56,674 nt of DNA from Cyclobacteriaceae bacterium (GTDB taxonomy: Bacteria; Bacteroidota; Bacteroidia; Cytophagales; Cyclobacteriaceae). Shown here piece by piece: positions 46,912 to 55,909 of the stretch; position 1 is the stretch's first letter, and each line of letters begins with the position of its first letter. The notes beneath the pieces were generated by a model. It searched no databases. It saw only the letters and a program-made list of their open reading frames with translations, and was not told the DNA's origin. The stretch covers positions 1 to 56,674 of the forward strand of contig JANXYC010000278.1 of NCBI GenBank assembly GCA_025350305.1, read 5' to 3'. A program made the position numbers and the translations under genes.

Positions 46912-48183
46912 ATGAAAAAAGTAAAATTAATTCTGACAATGGTTCTGGCGGCCGGGATGGTCGCTGTGTTCCTGGAGAGTTGTAAGAAAGACGCTGCGGC
47001 CCCAAGCCCGTTGAAGCTGGTAAGTCTGAAGACTGGGGATGGTACAGCATTGGATGGCGCTACAGCAGCCACGGGTATCGCTACAAATGCAACAGTTGTC
47101 GCAATATTTGATAAGGAAATTGATCCAACAACGGCCACGATAACCAATATTGCGCTCGTAGTAGGAGGTGCTGCAGTACCCAGTACGGTTACAACGAGCG
47201 GTGTTACTGTAACAATTGCACCATCAGCTGTTTTAGCAACCGGTACCAATTACACTGTTTCTGTTGCTCCCACACTGAAGGCAAAGGATGGCGGTCCCGC
47301 GACCTCAACTGAATTTACGTTCAAAACATTCGGACGCGCGAATGTTGTTCCTCCGCAATCTGCCAGTCAACTTTCTTATTTTCCTTTCACAGGAAACATG
47401 AATGATGAAGTTGGAACCCACACACCGGTAACGGCAGATGTTAAGAATTTGGCATTTGTTGCTGACAGGTTTGGGTTTGCAGGCTTAGCCGGTGACTTCA
47501 ATGGTACAACAACGCTCGTTGAAATTCCAAATGGTGAGCAGTACCTGGCCAACAATGACTTTACCCTGAGCTTCTGGATCAAAGCCAATTCAACCAAGAA
47601 TGGCCAATTTGTATTGGGACTTGGTGCATGGAAAGGATTTCAATTTGAAATTGCAGGCGATTGGGCATGGGTTAAGTTAGCCAGCCAGTATAACGAAGGT
47701 GGCACGGCTGCCGATTCAGAGGATAACTTCTTTCCTGGAACTGGTGAAACAAAGGATAATACAGGATGGCAAGGTTGGACCTTCAACAAAGATGTACTAC
47801 CTCATGGTGGAGGTATAGGGACTACGTACTTCAAAGACAAGTGGTGTCATGTGATATGCACGTATCAGGCATCTACTAAACTTGCTACCATGTACCTGAA
47901 TGGAGAAAAAGTGAAACAACACGATTTCAACTTATGGCCAACTGGCGATGCGAAAAGAAACATTACCGGTGTGAAATTTGCAGGTAATTTAACAGGCGGC
48001 GGAAATAAACTGGCCCTTGGTTTTATCCAGGGAAGCTTAAACCGGATTATTAATGATACCTGGGCAGATCCTGCAGATCCTTTGAACAATCATTTCAAAG
48101 GTGTTATGGATGATGTACGCATTTTCAAAGTGGCGCTAACTGCTTCGGAGGTCACAACACTTTATACAGCAGAAAAACCTTAG
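46912..48183 (+). CDS. LamG-domain lipoprotein, probable surface glycan-binding protein
   Basis: Lipoprotein of 423 residues (lipobox LESC). An SbsA/Big_5-like Ig domain spans about 35-145 (ATNATVVAIFDKEIDPTTAT). A LamG/concanavalin-like domain follows (about 150-420), with LSYFPFTGNMNDEVG, NDFTLSFWIKAN, KWCHVICTYQ and MDDVRIFKVALTASEV. It sits directly after susD, the usual place of surface glycan-binding proteins in such loci, and probably helps capture the polysaccharide. No catalytic motif was seen. A strong terminator follows. Confidence 0.88.
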   Translation: MKKVKLILTMVLAAGMVAVFLESCKKDAAAPSPLKLVSLKTGDGTALDGATAATGIATNATVVAIFDKEIDPTTATITNIALVVGGAAVPSTVTTSGVTVTIAPSAVLATGTNYTVSVAPTLKAKDGGPATSTEFTFKTFGRANVVPPQSASQLSYFPFTGNMNDEVGTHTPVTADVKNLAFVADRFGFAGLAGDFNGTTTLVEIPNGEQYLANNDFTLSFWIKANSTKNGQFVLGLGAWKGFQFEIAGDWAWVKLASQYNEGGTAADSEDNFFPGTGETKDNTGWQGWTFNKDVLPHGGGIGTTYFKDKWCHVICTYQASTKLATMYLNGEKVKQHDFNLWPTGDAKRNITGVKFAGNLTGGGNKLALGFIQGSLNRIINDTWADPADPLNNHFKGVMDDVRIFKVALTASEVTTLYTAEKP

Positions 48184-48222
48184 TAAGAGATTGGGTTTAT
48201 ATTGTTTAGTTTGAGTTTTTTC

Positions 48223-48252
48223 AGGGGTTTCCGGTATACGCCGGGAACCCTT
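48223..48252 (+). terminator. Terminator between the LamG gene and the second GH144 gene
   Basis: A 12-bp stem with two G-T pairs joins 48223-48234 to 48241-48252 around a 6-nt loop (TATACG), followed by TTGATTATTTTTTT. Because it lies inside a same-strand gene run, it may limit read-through from susC/susD/LamG into the hydrolase genes. Confidence 0.75.
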
Positions 48253-48291
48253 TGATTATTTTTTTGTCAATTTCGAGTACCTGTTTACCCA

Positions 48292-50268
48292 ATGAAGCCG
48301 TTTATTTATTCCCTGCTCTTTGCTTTATTGATCGGACTTATAAGCTGTAATAAGTCCGATTCACAAAAAACGACTTCTCAAAAACTTCAAATAACCGGCG
48401 GTCAGATTGGATCTTTCAACCTCAACACCACGGATTTTACAAAAAATACGGGCGTTACAACTGATCAGCCAATCGTCATTAGTTTTTCATTCATTCTGGA
48501 TATAACTACGGTCACCGCTTCTTCTTTTACAGTATCACAAGGAGGCAGCCTGGTCGATCTTGATTTTGCATTTATCGATAATAACAAAACCATTTCGGCG
48601 CGACCGAAACAAAATCTTCTGAACAGTCAAAAATATACCCTGACGCTCACCAATGCAATTAAAGGGTCTTCAGGGGAACAATTTCCTGGAACTTTGATTG
48701 AATTCACCACTGCAACTCCGCCACTTCAAATTATTTCATTGAAAATTGGAAATCAATCTGTTCCACCTTCCGGCAACATCACCGATGTTCCATTGACGAA
48801 CCTGTTAGTTGAAATAAATTTTTCTTCCCCTGTAAATGCAGCATCCATAACGAGCCAAAACGTACAAATTATAGGTCCTAATAACCCGACCATTTCATTT
48901 TCCCTTCAGGATTCAGACAAGAAATTATTGATAACTGTCGGACAACCACTTCAGCATTTTACCCGACACCGCGTATATCTTTCAGATCAGGTGCGTGGCA
49001 AAAACGGCGAGCCATTTGTAGTCTATGTTCGGGAATTTTTTACAGCGATTGACCCAACGCCAAAATACCCCGTAGTTTCCGACAATACTTTGCTCACGCT
49101 TGTTCAACAGCAAACGTTTAAATATTTCTGGGATTTTGGTCATCCTGCATCTGGTCTGGCGCGCGAACGTGACACGTCTGGTGATTTGATAACTACAGGC
49201 GGTTCAGGTTTCGGCCTGATGGCAATCATCGTAGGAATGGAGCGTGGTTTCATAACCCGCCCGGATGGCGTACTCCGCCTGAAGAAAATCGTAACGTTTC
49301 TTGAAACGGCTAACCGCTTTCATGGAGCCTGGCCTCACTGGATGAACGGGAATTCGGGTAGTGTAATTCCTTTTGGCACCAAAGACGACGGCGGTGACCT
49401 GGTTGAAACCTCCTTCCTGGTTCAAGGCCTTCTTACCTTCCGCCAATATTTACTGCCGGCCGATACGGTTGGTAATAATCTCATCAGACGGATCACAAAA
49501 CTGTACGAAACAGTAGAGTGGGATTGGTATCGCAAAAATGGGAACAATGTTCTTTACTGGCATTGGTCGCCCACGTATCAATGGGATCTGAACTTTGCAT
49601 TATCTGGCTACTTTGAAGAGCAGATCACGTATTTTTTAGCTGCCGCCTCGCCAACACATTCAATACCGAAAAGTGTATATACGAATGGCTTTGCAAAGAA
49701 TGGAACAATTGTGAAGAACAACACCTTCTACGGATATACATTACCGCTGGAAAGCCCGTCTCCGCTGTTCTGGGTGCATTATTCCTACCTCGGGCTCAAT
49801 CCTCATTTCTCAGATGACTATGCCAACTATTGGACTCAAAATGTAAACGCCAGTTTGATCAACCATGCTTATTGTGTGGCAAACCCCAGGAACTGGGTAG
49901 GTTATAGCGATGAGTGTTGGGGACTTACTGCGAGCGATAATCAAACCGGATACTCAGCTCATTCACCCGGCAATGACCTCGGTGTGATCGCGCCAACTGC
50001 TGCACTATCTTCCTTTCCTTATACTCCTGTAGAATCAATGAAAGCACTAAAGTTTTTTTATTACACAATCGGGGATAAGACCTGGGGAACATATGGTTTC
50101 TATGATGCCTTTAACACAACAGCAGGGTGGTATGCCAATTCCTACCTGGCCATCGACCAGGGGCCGATCATTGTGATGATTGAAAATTACAGGACGGGTT
50201 TGCTATGGAATCTTTTTATGTCGTCGCCGGAGGTACAGCCAGCCATGACCAAGCTCAATTTCAATTGA
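48292..50268 (+). CDS. GH144-like hydrolase with two N-terminal Ig-like domains
   Basis: Lipoprotein of 658 residues (lipobox LISC). Two Big_5/SbsA-like Ig domains (about 30-145 and 150-250) precede a glycoamylase-type (alpha/alpha)6 domain (about 265-655) related to the first GH144 gene of the locus. Shared signatures are FKYFWDFGHPASGL, GSGFGLMAIIVGMERGFI, LVETSFLVQGLL and LAIDQGPIIVMIENYRTG. The Ig domains probably space the catalytic domain from the membrane or bind glycan. Substrate is inferred as beta-1,2-glucan from the family. Confidence 0.88.
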   Translation: MKPFIYSLLFALLIGLISCNKSDSQKTTSQKLQITGGQIGSFNLNTTDFTKNTGVTTDQPIVISFSFILDITTVTASSFTVSQGGSLVDLDFAFIDNNKTISARPKQNLLNSQKYTLTLTNAIKGSSGEQFPGTLIEFTTATPPLQIISLKIGNQSVPPSGNITDVPLTNLLVEINFSSPVNAASITSQNVQIIGPNNPTISFSLQDSDKKLLITVGQPLQHFTRHRVYLSDQVRGKNGEPFVVYVREFFTAIDPTPKYPVVSDNTLLTLVQQQTFKYFWDFGHPASGLARERDTSGDLITTGGSGFGLMAIIVGMERGFITRPDGVLRLKKIVTFLETANRFHGAWPHWMNGNSGSVIPFGTKDDGGDLVETSFLVQGLLTFRQYLLPADTVGNNLIRRITKLYETVEWDWYRKNGNNVLYWHWSPTYQWDLNFALSGYFEEQITYFLAAASPTHSIPKSVYTNGFAKNGTIVKNNTFYGYTLPLESPSPLFWVHYSYLGLNPHFSDDYANYWTQNVNASLINHAYCVANPRNWVGYSDECWGLTASDNQTGYSAHSPGNDLGVIAPTAALSSFPYTPVESMKALKFFYYTIGDKTWGTYGFYDAFNTTAGWYANSYLAIDQGPIIVMIENYRTGLLWNLFMSSPEVQPAMTKLNFN

Positions 50269-50293
50269 AAACAAACTAAATCCCCGAGGTGTT

Positions 50294-52525
50294 ATGCAAA
50301 AATTCCTTACGCTCATTTGCCTGGTGGCGCTGTTGACCGCATGCAGTAAAGAAAATCAAACCAATCGTGTTGATTCAAGAATTGACTCCCTCATCAACGT
50401 GATGACCCTGGAAGAAAAGGTAGGCCAACTTTCGCTATACACCAGTGATTGGGATGTTACCGGCCCCACCATGCGACAAGGTTATAAAGAGGATATAAAA
50501 AAAGGACGGGTTGGCGCCATTTTTAATGCGTTCACGGCTAAGTACACACGCGAACTTCAGGAGATGGCGGTGAAAGAAACCCGTCTGCACATTCCCTTGA
50601 TTTTTGGTTACGACGTGATACATGGCCACCGAACCATTTTCCCAATTCCACTCGGTGCTGCTGCCAGCTGGGACATGGAAGCCATTGAAAAGTCGGATCG
50701 AATAGCCGCCGAAGAGGCTTCTGCTGAAGGATTGCATTGGGCCTTTTCTCCAATGTTGGATATTGCGAGGGACCCTCGTTGGGGTAGAATAGCCGAAGGT
50801 GCAGGGGAGGATACCTATCTCGGTTCTCGAATTGCGGAGGCACGCGTCCGGGGATTGCAAGGAAAGGGCGTCGGTGAATTGAACTCGGTCATGGCGTGTG
50901 TCAAACATTTTGCGGCGTATGGTGCCGCGCAGGCCGGCCGTGATTATCACACAGTGGACATGTCGGACAGAATGTTTCGTGAAGTTTACCTTCCTCCCTA
51001 TGCAGCAGCAATAAAAGCTGGCGCCGCCACGGTGATGTCTTCTTTCAATGAATTTGATGGTGTACCAGCTTCCGGCAGTAAATATTTAATGACCGATTTG
51101 CTTCGTGGGGAATTGAAGTTCAATGGATTTGTCGTCAGCGACTACACTTCCATTATGGAAATGATTCCACACGGTGTAGTAGCAGATACTGCTTCTGCTG
51201 CAGCGCTCGCCCTGGAGGCAGGTGTGGACATGGACATGCAGGCGGGCTTTTACGAGGAAGCGCTTGGTAAACTGGTAAAAAAGGGTACGATCAATGAACA
51301 ATTAATTAATACCTCTGTAAGAAGAATTCTTAAAAAGAAATTTGAACTGGGTTTGTTTGATGATCCGTATCGCTACAGCGATGTCGAACGTGAGAAAAAT
51401 ACGGTGATGAAGCTTGAGTTTCTGGAAGCTGCACGCGACGTGGCGAGGAAGTCCATTGTCCTCCTAAAAAATGGCCAGTTGCCGAGACAGGAAAAACTGT
51501 TGTTACCCTTATCGAAAGAGGTAAAACAGCTTGCCGTAATCGGACCCCTGGCCGATGCCAGGAAAGAAATGATAGGATCGTGGTCCGCTGCCGGCGATTG
51601 GAAAAAATCCGTTACGTTACTGGAGGGTATTAAGGCAGCCGTTTCCCCGAAGACCAATGTACTCTTTGCCAGGGGCTGCAACATCAGTGATGATTCAACC
51701 ACCTATTTCGCTGAAGCTGTGCGAGTCGCTGATAAGGCGGATGTAGTGGTGCTGGCACTTGGTGAGGGAGCCTGGATGACAGGCGAAGCAGCCAGCCGCG
51801 CGTCACTCGCATTACCTGGAGTGCAACAAAAGCTGGTCGAGGAAATAGCTAAAACCGGCAAACCCATTGTTGTCGTATTGATGAATGGCCGCCCACTCAC
51901 TATCAACTGGATTGCGGGGCACATTCCTGCAATTCTGGAAACTTGGTTCCTCGGCACCCAGGCAGGCAATGCAATCGCGGATGTATTGTTTGGTGATTTC
52001 AATCCTTCCGGGAAACTGCCGGTTACATTCCCCCGTTCGGTGGGCCAGATACCGATTTTTTATAATATGAAAAATACGGGACGTCCTATGGATCGCAACA
52101 ATAAGTACACATCAAAATATCTGGACGAGGAAAATGAACCACTTTACCCATTTGGTTTCGGACTTAGCTATACCACCTTTGAATACGGCGCAATCAAACT
52201 ACTGAAAGAGCATATTACCACACAAGATGAACTTACGGTATTATGCAAGGTAACGAATACAGGTACCAGGGCAGGTGAGGAAGTGGTGCAACTATATGTA
52301 AGAGACCTTATTGGATCGGTGACCAGGCCGGTGAAAGAGCTTAAGAAGTTTCAAAAAATCACGCTGCAACCGGGAGAGTCCAGGGAGGTGTCATTTACGT
52401 TATCTATACAAGACCTGGCGTTTTACCGATCGAATATGAGCTTCGGTACTGAGCCAGGAGACTTTCACGTTTTTATAGGCGGTAATTCGCGCGACACGAA
52501 GGCCGCTAAATTTGTGTTGGATTAA
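50294..52525 (+). CDS. bglX: GH3 family beta-glucosidase (BglX-like) lipoprotein
   Basis: GH3 glycosidase of 743 residues with a lipobox near the N-terminus (LLTAC). The (beta/alpha)8 domain shows IPLIFGYDVIHGHRTIFPIP, LDIARDPRWGRIAEGAGEDTY and KHFAAYGA. The nucleophile is D283 in FVVSDYTS. The alpha/beta sandwich (about 390-600) and C-terminal fibronectin III-like domain (TGTRAGEEVVQLYVRDL) follow. It releases glucose from the non-reducing end of beta-glucan oligosaccharides, and is expected in the periplasm or at the outer membrane. The lactonase-like gene follows with only 3 nt between. Confidence 0.95.
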   Translation: MQKFLTLICLVALLTACSKENQTNRVDSRIDSLINVMTLEEKVGQLSLYTSDWDVTGPTMRQGYKEDIKKGRVGAIFNAFTAKYTRELQEMAVKETRLHIPLIFGYDVIHGHRTIFPIPLGAAASWDMEAIEKSDRIAAEEASAEGLHWAFSPMLDIARDPRWGRIAEGAGEDTYLGSRIAEARVRGLQGKGVGELNSVMACVKHFAAYGAAQAGRDYHTVDMSDRMFREVYLPPYAAAIKAGAATVMSSFNEFDGVPASGSKYLMTDLLRGELKFNGFVVSDYTSIMEMIPHGVVADTASAAALALEAGVDMDMQAGFYEEALGKLVKKGTINEQLINTSVRRILKKKFELGLFDDPYRYSDVEREKNTVMKLEFLEAARDVARKSIVLLKNGQLPRQEKLLLPLSKEVKQLAVIGPLADARKEMIGSWSAAGDWKKSVTLLEGIKAAVSPKTNVLFARGCNISDDSTTYFAEAVRVADKADVVVLALGEGAWMTGEAASRASLALPGVQQKLVEEIAKTGKPIVVVLMNGRPLTINWIAGHIPAILETWFLGTQAGNAIADVLFGDFNPSGKLPVTFPRSVGQIPIFYNMKNTGRPMDRNNKYTSKYLDEENEPLYPFGFGLSYTTFEYGAIKLLKEHITTQDELTVLCKVTNTGTRAGEEVVQLYVRDLIGSVTRPVKELKKFQKITLQPGESREVSFTLSIQDLAFYRSNMSFGTEPGDFHVFIGGNSRDTKAAKFVLD

Positions 52526-52528
52526 CCT

Positions 52529-53476
52529 ATGGAAGCAGTTTCTCAAATCAATCGAGAAAGCAACGCAGCATCGTTTGAAAGAAAACTGCATTCTTTTAAG
52601 GGACTTGGTATATACACCCGGGTTGTGAATGGCATTAAGATTCATGCGATCATCTCTGGCTGGTTCAAGATTAAAAACACACATTACAATTCAGACCTTG
52701 GACCTTACTTTGTTCTTTTCGACCCAACGTGGACGGAATGGTTGCCCATATTCTGTTGGGTCATTGAGCATCCTGAAGGAACCATTGTAATTGATACCGG
52801 CGAAACTACATTGGCTAATAGTCCCCTGTATTTGAGTCATACCGGATTCAATGGTTGGTTTAATAAGCAAATTACCCGGTTCAATGTTATCGAGCGGAGC
52901 GAAGTAGGAACTCAATTGAATTCGCTGGGTATTCAGGCAGAAAATGTGCGTTGGGTAGTCTTGACGCACCTGCACATTGATCATACAGGGGGCCTGAAGT
53001 ACTTTCCTAAGTCGGAAATAATTGTGTCTCATCAAGAGTTCGTCAAACCGTATTACGCTGTGGAGCAAACTCACCCCGCGTGGTTTCGGCCGCACCTGGT
53101 GGATTATTTTGATGATGCCGGCAGCACATTCGAGGATGGTTTTGTTTTGACCAAGGCAAATGACGTTATCATCGTTCCCACACCGGGACATACGTTCGGT
53201 CACCAATCTGTAATTTTCATGACGCCGGATATCAATCTTTTCTTTGGGGGCGATGCGTGTTTTAGCTTTGATCAACTGCCATCAAGTACGGTTCGTGGAA
53301 TTAATGCCGACAGTAATGCTTCCAGAAAGACACTGATGAAAATTCATGAATTTTGTAAGCAAAGTCCCACTATATATTTGCCGGGCCACGATCAAAAATC
53401 AGTCAACCGGTTTTTTGGAACTCCGCTCGATTTTAATGAGATCAAGCCAGGGTTTGCCTCTGGTGAAGGTGAGTGA
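52529..53476 (+). CDS. Metallo-beta-lactamase-fold protein, AHL-lactonase-like
   Basis: Cytoplasmic-looking protein of 315 residues without a signal peptide. The MBL metal site is complete: HLHIDH at 147-152, PGHTFGHQ, the bridging aspartate in FFGGDACFSF and LPGHD. The segments VRWVVLTHLHIDHTGGLKY and WVIEHPEGTIVIDTGE resemble the AiiA/AttM lactonases that open homoserine lactone rings, but MBL proteins of this type also hydrolyse other lactones and esters. It starts 3 nt after the GH3 stop, so it is almost certainly in the same transcript. Its role in a glycan locus is not obvious; a sugar lactone substrate is an alternative. Confidence 0.82.
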   Translation: MEAVSQINRESNAASFERKLHSFKGLGIYTRVVNGIKIHAIISGWFKIKNTHYNSDLGPYFVLFDPTWTEWLPIFCWVIEHPEGTIVIDTGETTLANSPLYLSHTGFNGWFNKQITRFNVIERSEVGTQLNSLGIQAENVRWVVLTHLHIDHTGGLKYFPKSEIIVSHQEFVKPYYAVEQTHPAWFRPHLVDYFDDAGSTFEDGFVLTKANDVIIVPTPGHTFGHQSVIFMTPDINLFFGGDACFSFDQLPSSTVRGINADSNASRKTLMKIHEFCKQSPTIYLPGHDQKSVNRFFGTPLDFNEIKPGFASGEGE

Positions 53477-53527
53477 GTGTACTACAAAAATGCGGGCACG
53501 TAAAGACTGCAAAGATACTGATAGCTA

Positions 53528-54529
53528 GTGTCATCTTTGAATAAATATCACTCACGCCTTCTGTTGATTTTTTTTCTTGTTACAGCAAATTGGCAAGCTG
53601 TAACGATGGCTCAATCGCGCCGCCCGTTTTACAGTCGTGAGGTAAGCCTGGTTTCGGAAAATGATTATTTAGCAATTGAAGATTATTACTACACTGCAGG
53701 GCAAGACATACTTTATCGGAGGCTTGTTCAACCGAATTCCAGGTTGCATAGATTCCTGAAGCCTCGAGGGGCCTCCGATTCTTCAAAAATTATTGTTGAG
53801 TATCATTACGGCGTCAAGATATATACACCGTACGATATAGATCAAACCAATGGTACAAAGCTTGACCGACCGTATGCAGGTTGGAATTTTGGGAATATTA
53901 CCATTTCAAATTTTCCATCGATACGGAAGAGTAATCAATACCAATTGGAGATGGGTTTGGTTGGCCCCGTTTCCGGCATGGAAAACCTCCAGCGTTGGAT
54001 ACACGAGCTTACCCACTATACGTTGCCCAAAGGGTGGAAATACCAGATCCCAAACGAGCTGGTTGTAAATGTTTACTATGCACGCTTGCAGAATTGGAGA
54101 CTTACCAACGACCTTGATATAGTCAGTGAATCCGCTGCTCAGGCAGGCACGGGTAGCAACAAGGTCTCGCAAGAGCTAACGATGCGAGTAATACAATTCA
54201 ATGACATTGGAAATTCAGTGTTCACTAACAGCCGCCTGAGTTGGGATAGCCGGTCGCAGGGCAGGGGCAGACAATTTGAATTCTTCTTCTTTTTCGGTGC
54301 GGGTGTTCAGTATGTTGTTTCCAACATTTTTATCGAGGGTAGTTTGGTTTCCACAAGTAAGAGCCTGTTTACAGCACAGCATGAACCATGGGTACTTACC
54401 AGGAAGTATGGATTGATGTTTTCTAAACACGATATTTCCTGGAGTATAACATTCCATCATTTGTCGAAGGAAATGAAAGTTGGTGAATCGCACGATTATG
54501 CGAGCCTCGCGTTGTCGGCACGTTTTTAG
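53528..54529 (+). CDS. LpxR-like lipid A deacylase family outer membrane protein
   Basis: Outer membrane beta-barrel protein of 333 residues with a signal peptide (cleaved near VTMAQ). It resembles the LpxR family (formerly DUF2219), which removes the 3'-acyloxyacyl group from lipid A at the outer leaflet. The LpxR site pattern is recognisable: SEND close to the mature N-terminus, YYTAGQDILYRR, and NLQRWIHELTHYTLPKGW with the downstream QIPNEL, matching the known N, D, H and E positions. The start codon is GTG at 53528, since no ATG precedes the signal peptide. It follows the lactonase-like gene by 51 nt. Activity is inferred. Confidence 0.8.
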   Translation: MSSLNKYHSRLLLIFFLVTANWQAVTMAQSRRPFYSREVSLVSENDYLAIEDYYYTAGQDILYRRLVQPNSRLHRFLKPRGASDSSKIIVEYHYGVKIYTPYDIDQTNGTKLDRPYAGWNFGNITISNFPSIRKSNQYQLEMGLVGPVSGMENLQRWIHELTHYTLPKGWKYQIPNELVVNVYYARLQNWRLTNDLDIVSESAAQAGTGSNKVSQELTMRVIQFNDIGNSVFTNSRLSWDSRSQGRGRQFEFFFFFGAGVQYVVSNIFIEGSLVSTSKSLFTAQHEPWVLTRKYGLMFSKHDISWSITFHHLSKEMKVGESHDYASLALSARF

Positions 54530-54733
54530 TCCTACTTTGTCATATTTAGATTTTTTGGGTCACAACGAGCACGAAGATGACACAACGAGCACAACGAAAC
54601 AGAGCCAATGATCCGTTGGACCTCGATTTCGTAGTGGTTCGTTGTGTTCTTCGTGACCATACTTCTGATTCGCTCTTCGGGCTGCAACCGTATGCTTTTC
54701 AATAGATTGCCTGACTTGACAAAGTAGGGCTAG
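54526..54733. repeat. Inverted-repeat-bounded intergenic element, MITE- or REP-like
   Basis: The ends TAGTCCTACTTTGTCA (54527-54542) and its reverse complement at 54717-54732 differ by one base, forming 16-bp terminal inverted repeats. Inside, about 170 nt hold recurring units of the form ACAACGAGCACGAAG/ACAACGAGCACAACG and, inverted, TTCGTTGTGTTCTTCGTGACC, so much of the sequence can fold back. Each terminal repeat begins with the stop codon (TAG) of the adjacent convergent genes, lpxR and cbpM. Similar cytoplasmic-junk-like repeats with TTCGTTGTG units occur in many Bacteroidota. Confidence 0.65.
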
Positions 54734-55026
54734 TTGTTTTCGTATAACCGTAATCGATTTTTTAACGCTGTCAATTCTTCATGAAGATTATCTACACGCC
54801 TGAGTAAATGAGAAATTGCATCAATGCCTTCCATATTTATATCAAGTTCATAGTGCAAGCGAATTAATTTTTCGAGGTCTTTAATCTGTGTCTTGTAGAG
54901 GTAGTTCGTTTCTTCAACTTTGATAATCTCAATTAACCCAAATTCTGTCAAGGAGGTTATAAAAGAAACCTCAATATTATATTGTGTGCATAACAGTTCT
55001 ACCGGGAGTAAATCGTCATTTTTCAT
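54730..55026 (-). CDS. cbpM: Chaperone modulator CbpM
   Basis: Protein of 98 residues of the CbpM/MerR-like family. In E. coli CbpM binds the J domain of CbpA and restrains it. The segment [27 protein letters not shown] reads as a helix-turn-helix-like start, followed by a coiled coil (about 75-98). Its start overlaps the end of cbpA by 11 nt, so the two are translated together in a leftward pair. Its stop codon lies in the terminal repeat of the adjacent intergenic element. Confidence 0.88.
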   Translation of the reverse strand: MKNDDLLPVELLCTQYNIEVSFITSLTEFGLIEIIKVEETNYLYKTQIKDLEKLIRLHYELDINMEGIDAISHLLRRVDNLHEELTALKNRLRLYENN

Positions 55027-55909
55027 TTTCGCTGATTTTTGATAATTCTCCGAATAATTGTTTTTCTTTCTCAGACAGGTTGGTAGGGAGTTTTAGTTGA
55101 TAGGTTACATGCAGATCACCAAACTCACCTTCTTTCTTATAAGCCGGAAAACCTTTTCCTTTAAGCTTTACTTTCGTTCCATTTTGTGTTCCAGGTTTCA
55201 CGGCTAGCTTGACTTGTCCGTCAAACGTATCGATCGTAATGTCACCACCCAGTACGGCCGTGTAAAGGTTTAAGTCAACATCTGTATAAAGATTGTTTCC
55301 TTCGCGCCGGAACTTGGTCTGATTGGTGATGGAGAAACTAATGTACAAATCCCCGTGGGGTCCACCGTTGGCCCCGGGACTACCATGTCCGGGTATTTTA
55401 ATAGTCTGCCCGTTCTCAACTCCTGCTGGAATAGTAAGGCGGATATTTTTTCCGTTTACAGTTAACGTTTGCTTATGGGTTACATACACATCTTTCAAGT
55501 CGAGTTGTAATTCTGCATTGAAATCCTGCCCCCTGTATTTTACTTGTCCACCGGCTCTCTGGCCGCGGCCTTCGCCGCCAAACATGGATTCAAAAAAATC
55601 TGAAAAATCATGTTCCGAGTACGATTCACCCCTTCTTGATCCTGAGGTTCGTTGCTGTTGTCCCGCCTTTTCAAATTCATCAGCATGTTTCCAATCCTTG
55701 CCATGCATATCGTACTTTTTTCTTTTCTCCGGGTCACTCAGGACCTGATTGGCTTCGTTTATTTGTTGAAATTTCAACTTGGCGGCACCGTCATTTGGGT
55801 TCAGGTCCGGGTGATGTTTTCTGGCCAATTTGCGATAGGCTTTTTTGATACTATCTTCCGTCGCATTTCTATCCAGCTCCAGTATCTTATAGTAGTCGAT
55901 AAATTCCAT
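55016..55909 (-). CDS. cbpA: Curved DNA-binding protein CbpA (DnaJ/Hsp40 family)
   Basis: Co-chaperone of 297 residues. The N-terminal J domain (about 5-70) has the HPD motif at 33-35 (KHHPDLNP). A flexible G/Q/S/R-rich linker (about 80-125) precedes the C-terminal substrate-binding domains ([43 protein letters not shown]). The absence of the cysteine-rich zinc finger distinguishes it from DnaJ. It stimulates DnaK and in E. coli binds curved DNA. The partner cbpM overlaps its 3' end. Confidence 0.94.
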   Translation of the reverse strand: MEFIDYYKILELDRNATEDSIKKAYRKLARKHHPDLNPNDGAAKLKFQQINEANQVLSDPEKRKKYDMHGKDWKHADEFEKAGQQQRTSGSRRGESYSEHDFSDFFESMFGGEGRGQRAGGQVKYRGQDFNAELQLDLKDVYVTHKQTLTVNGKNIRLTIPAGVENGQTIKIPGHGSPGANGGPHGDLYISFSITNQTKFRREGNNLYTDVDLNLYTAVLGGDITIDTFDGQVKLAVKPGTQNGTKVKLKGKGFPAYKKEGEFGDLHVTYQLKLPTNLSEKEKQLFGELSKISENEK

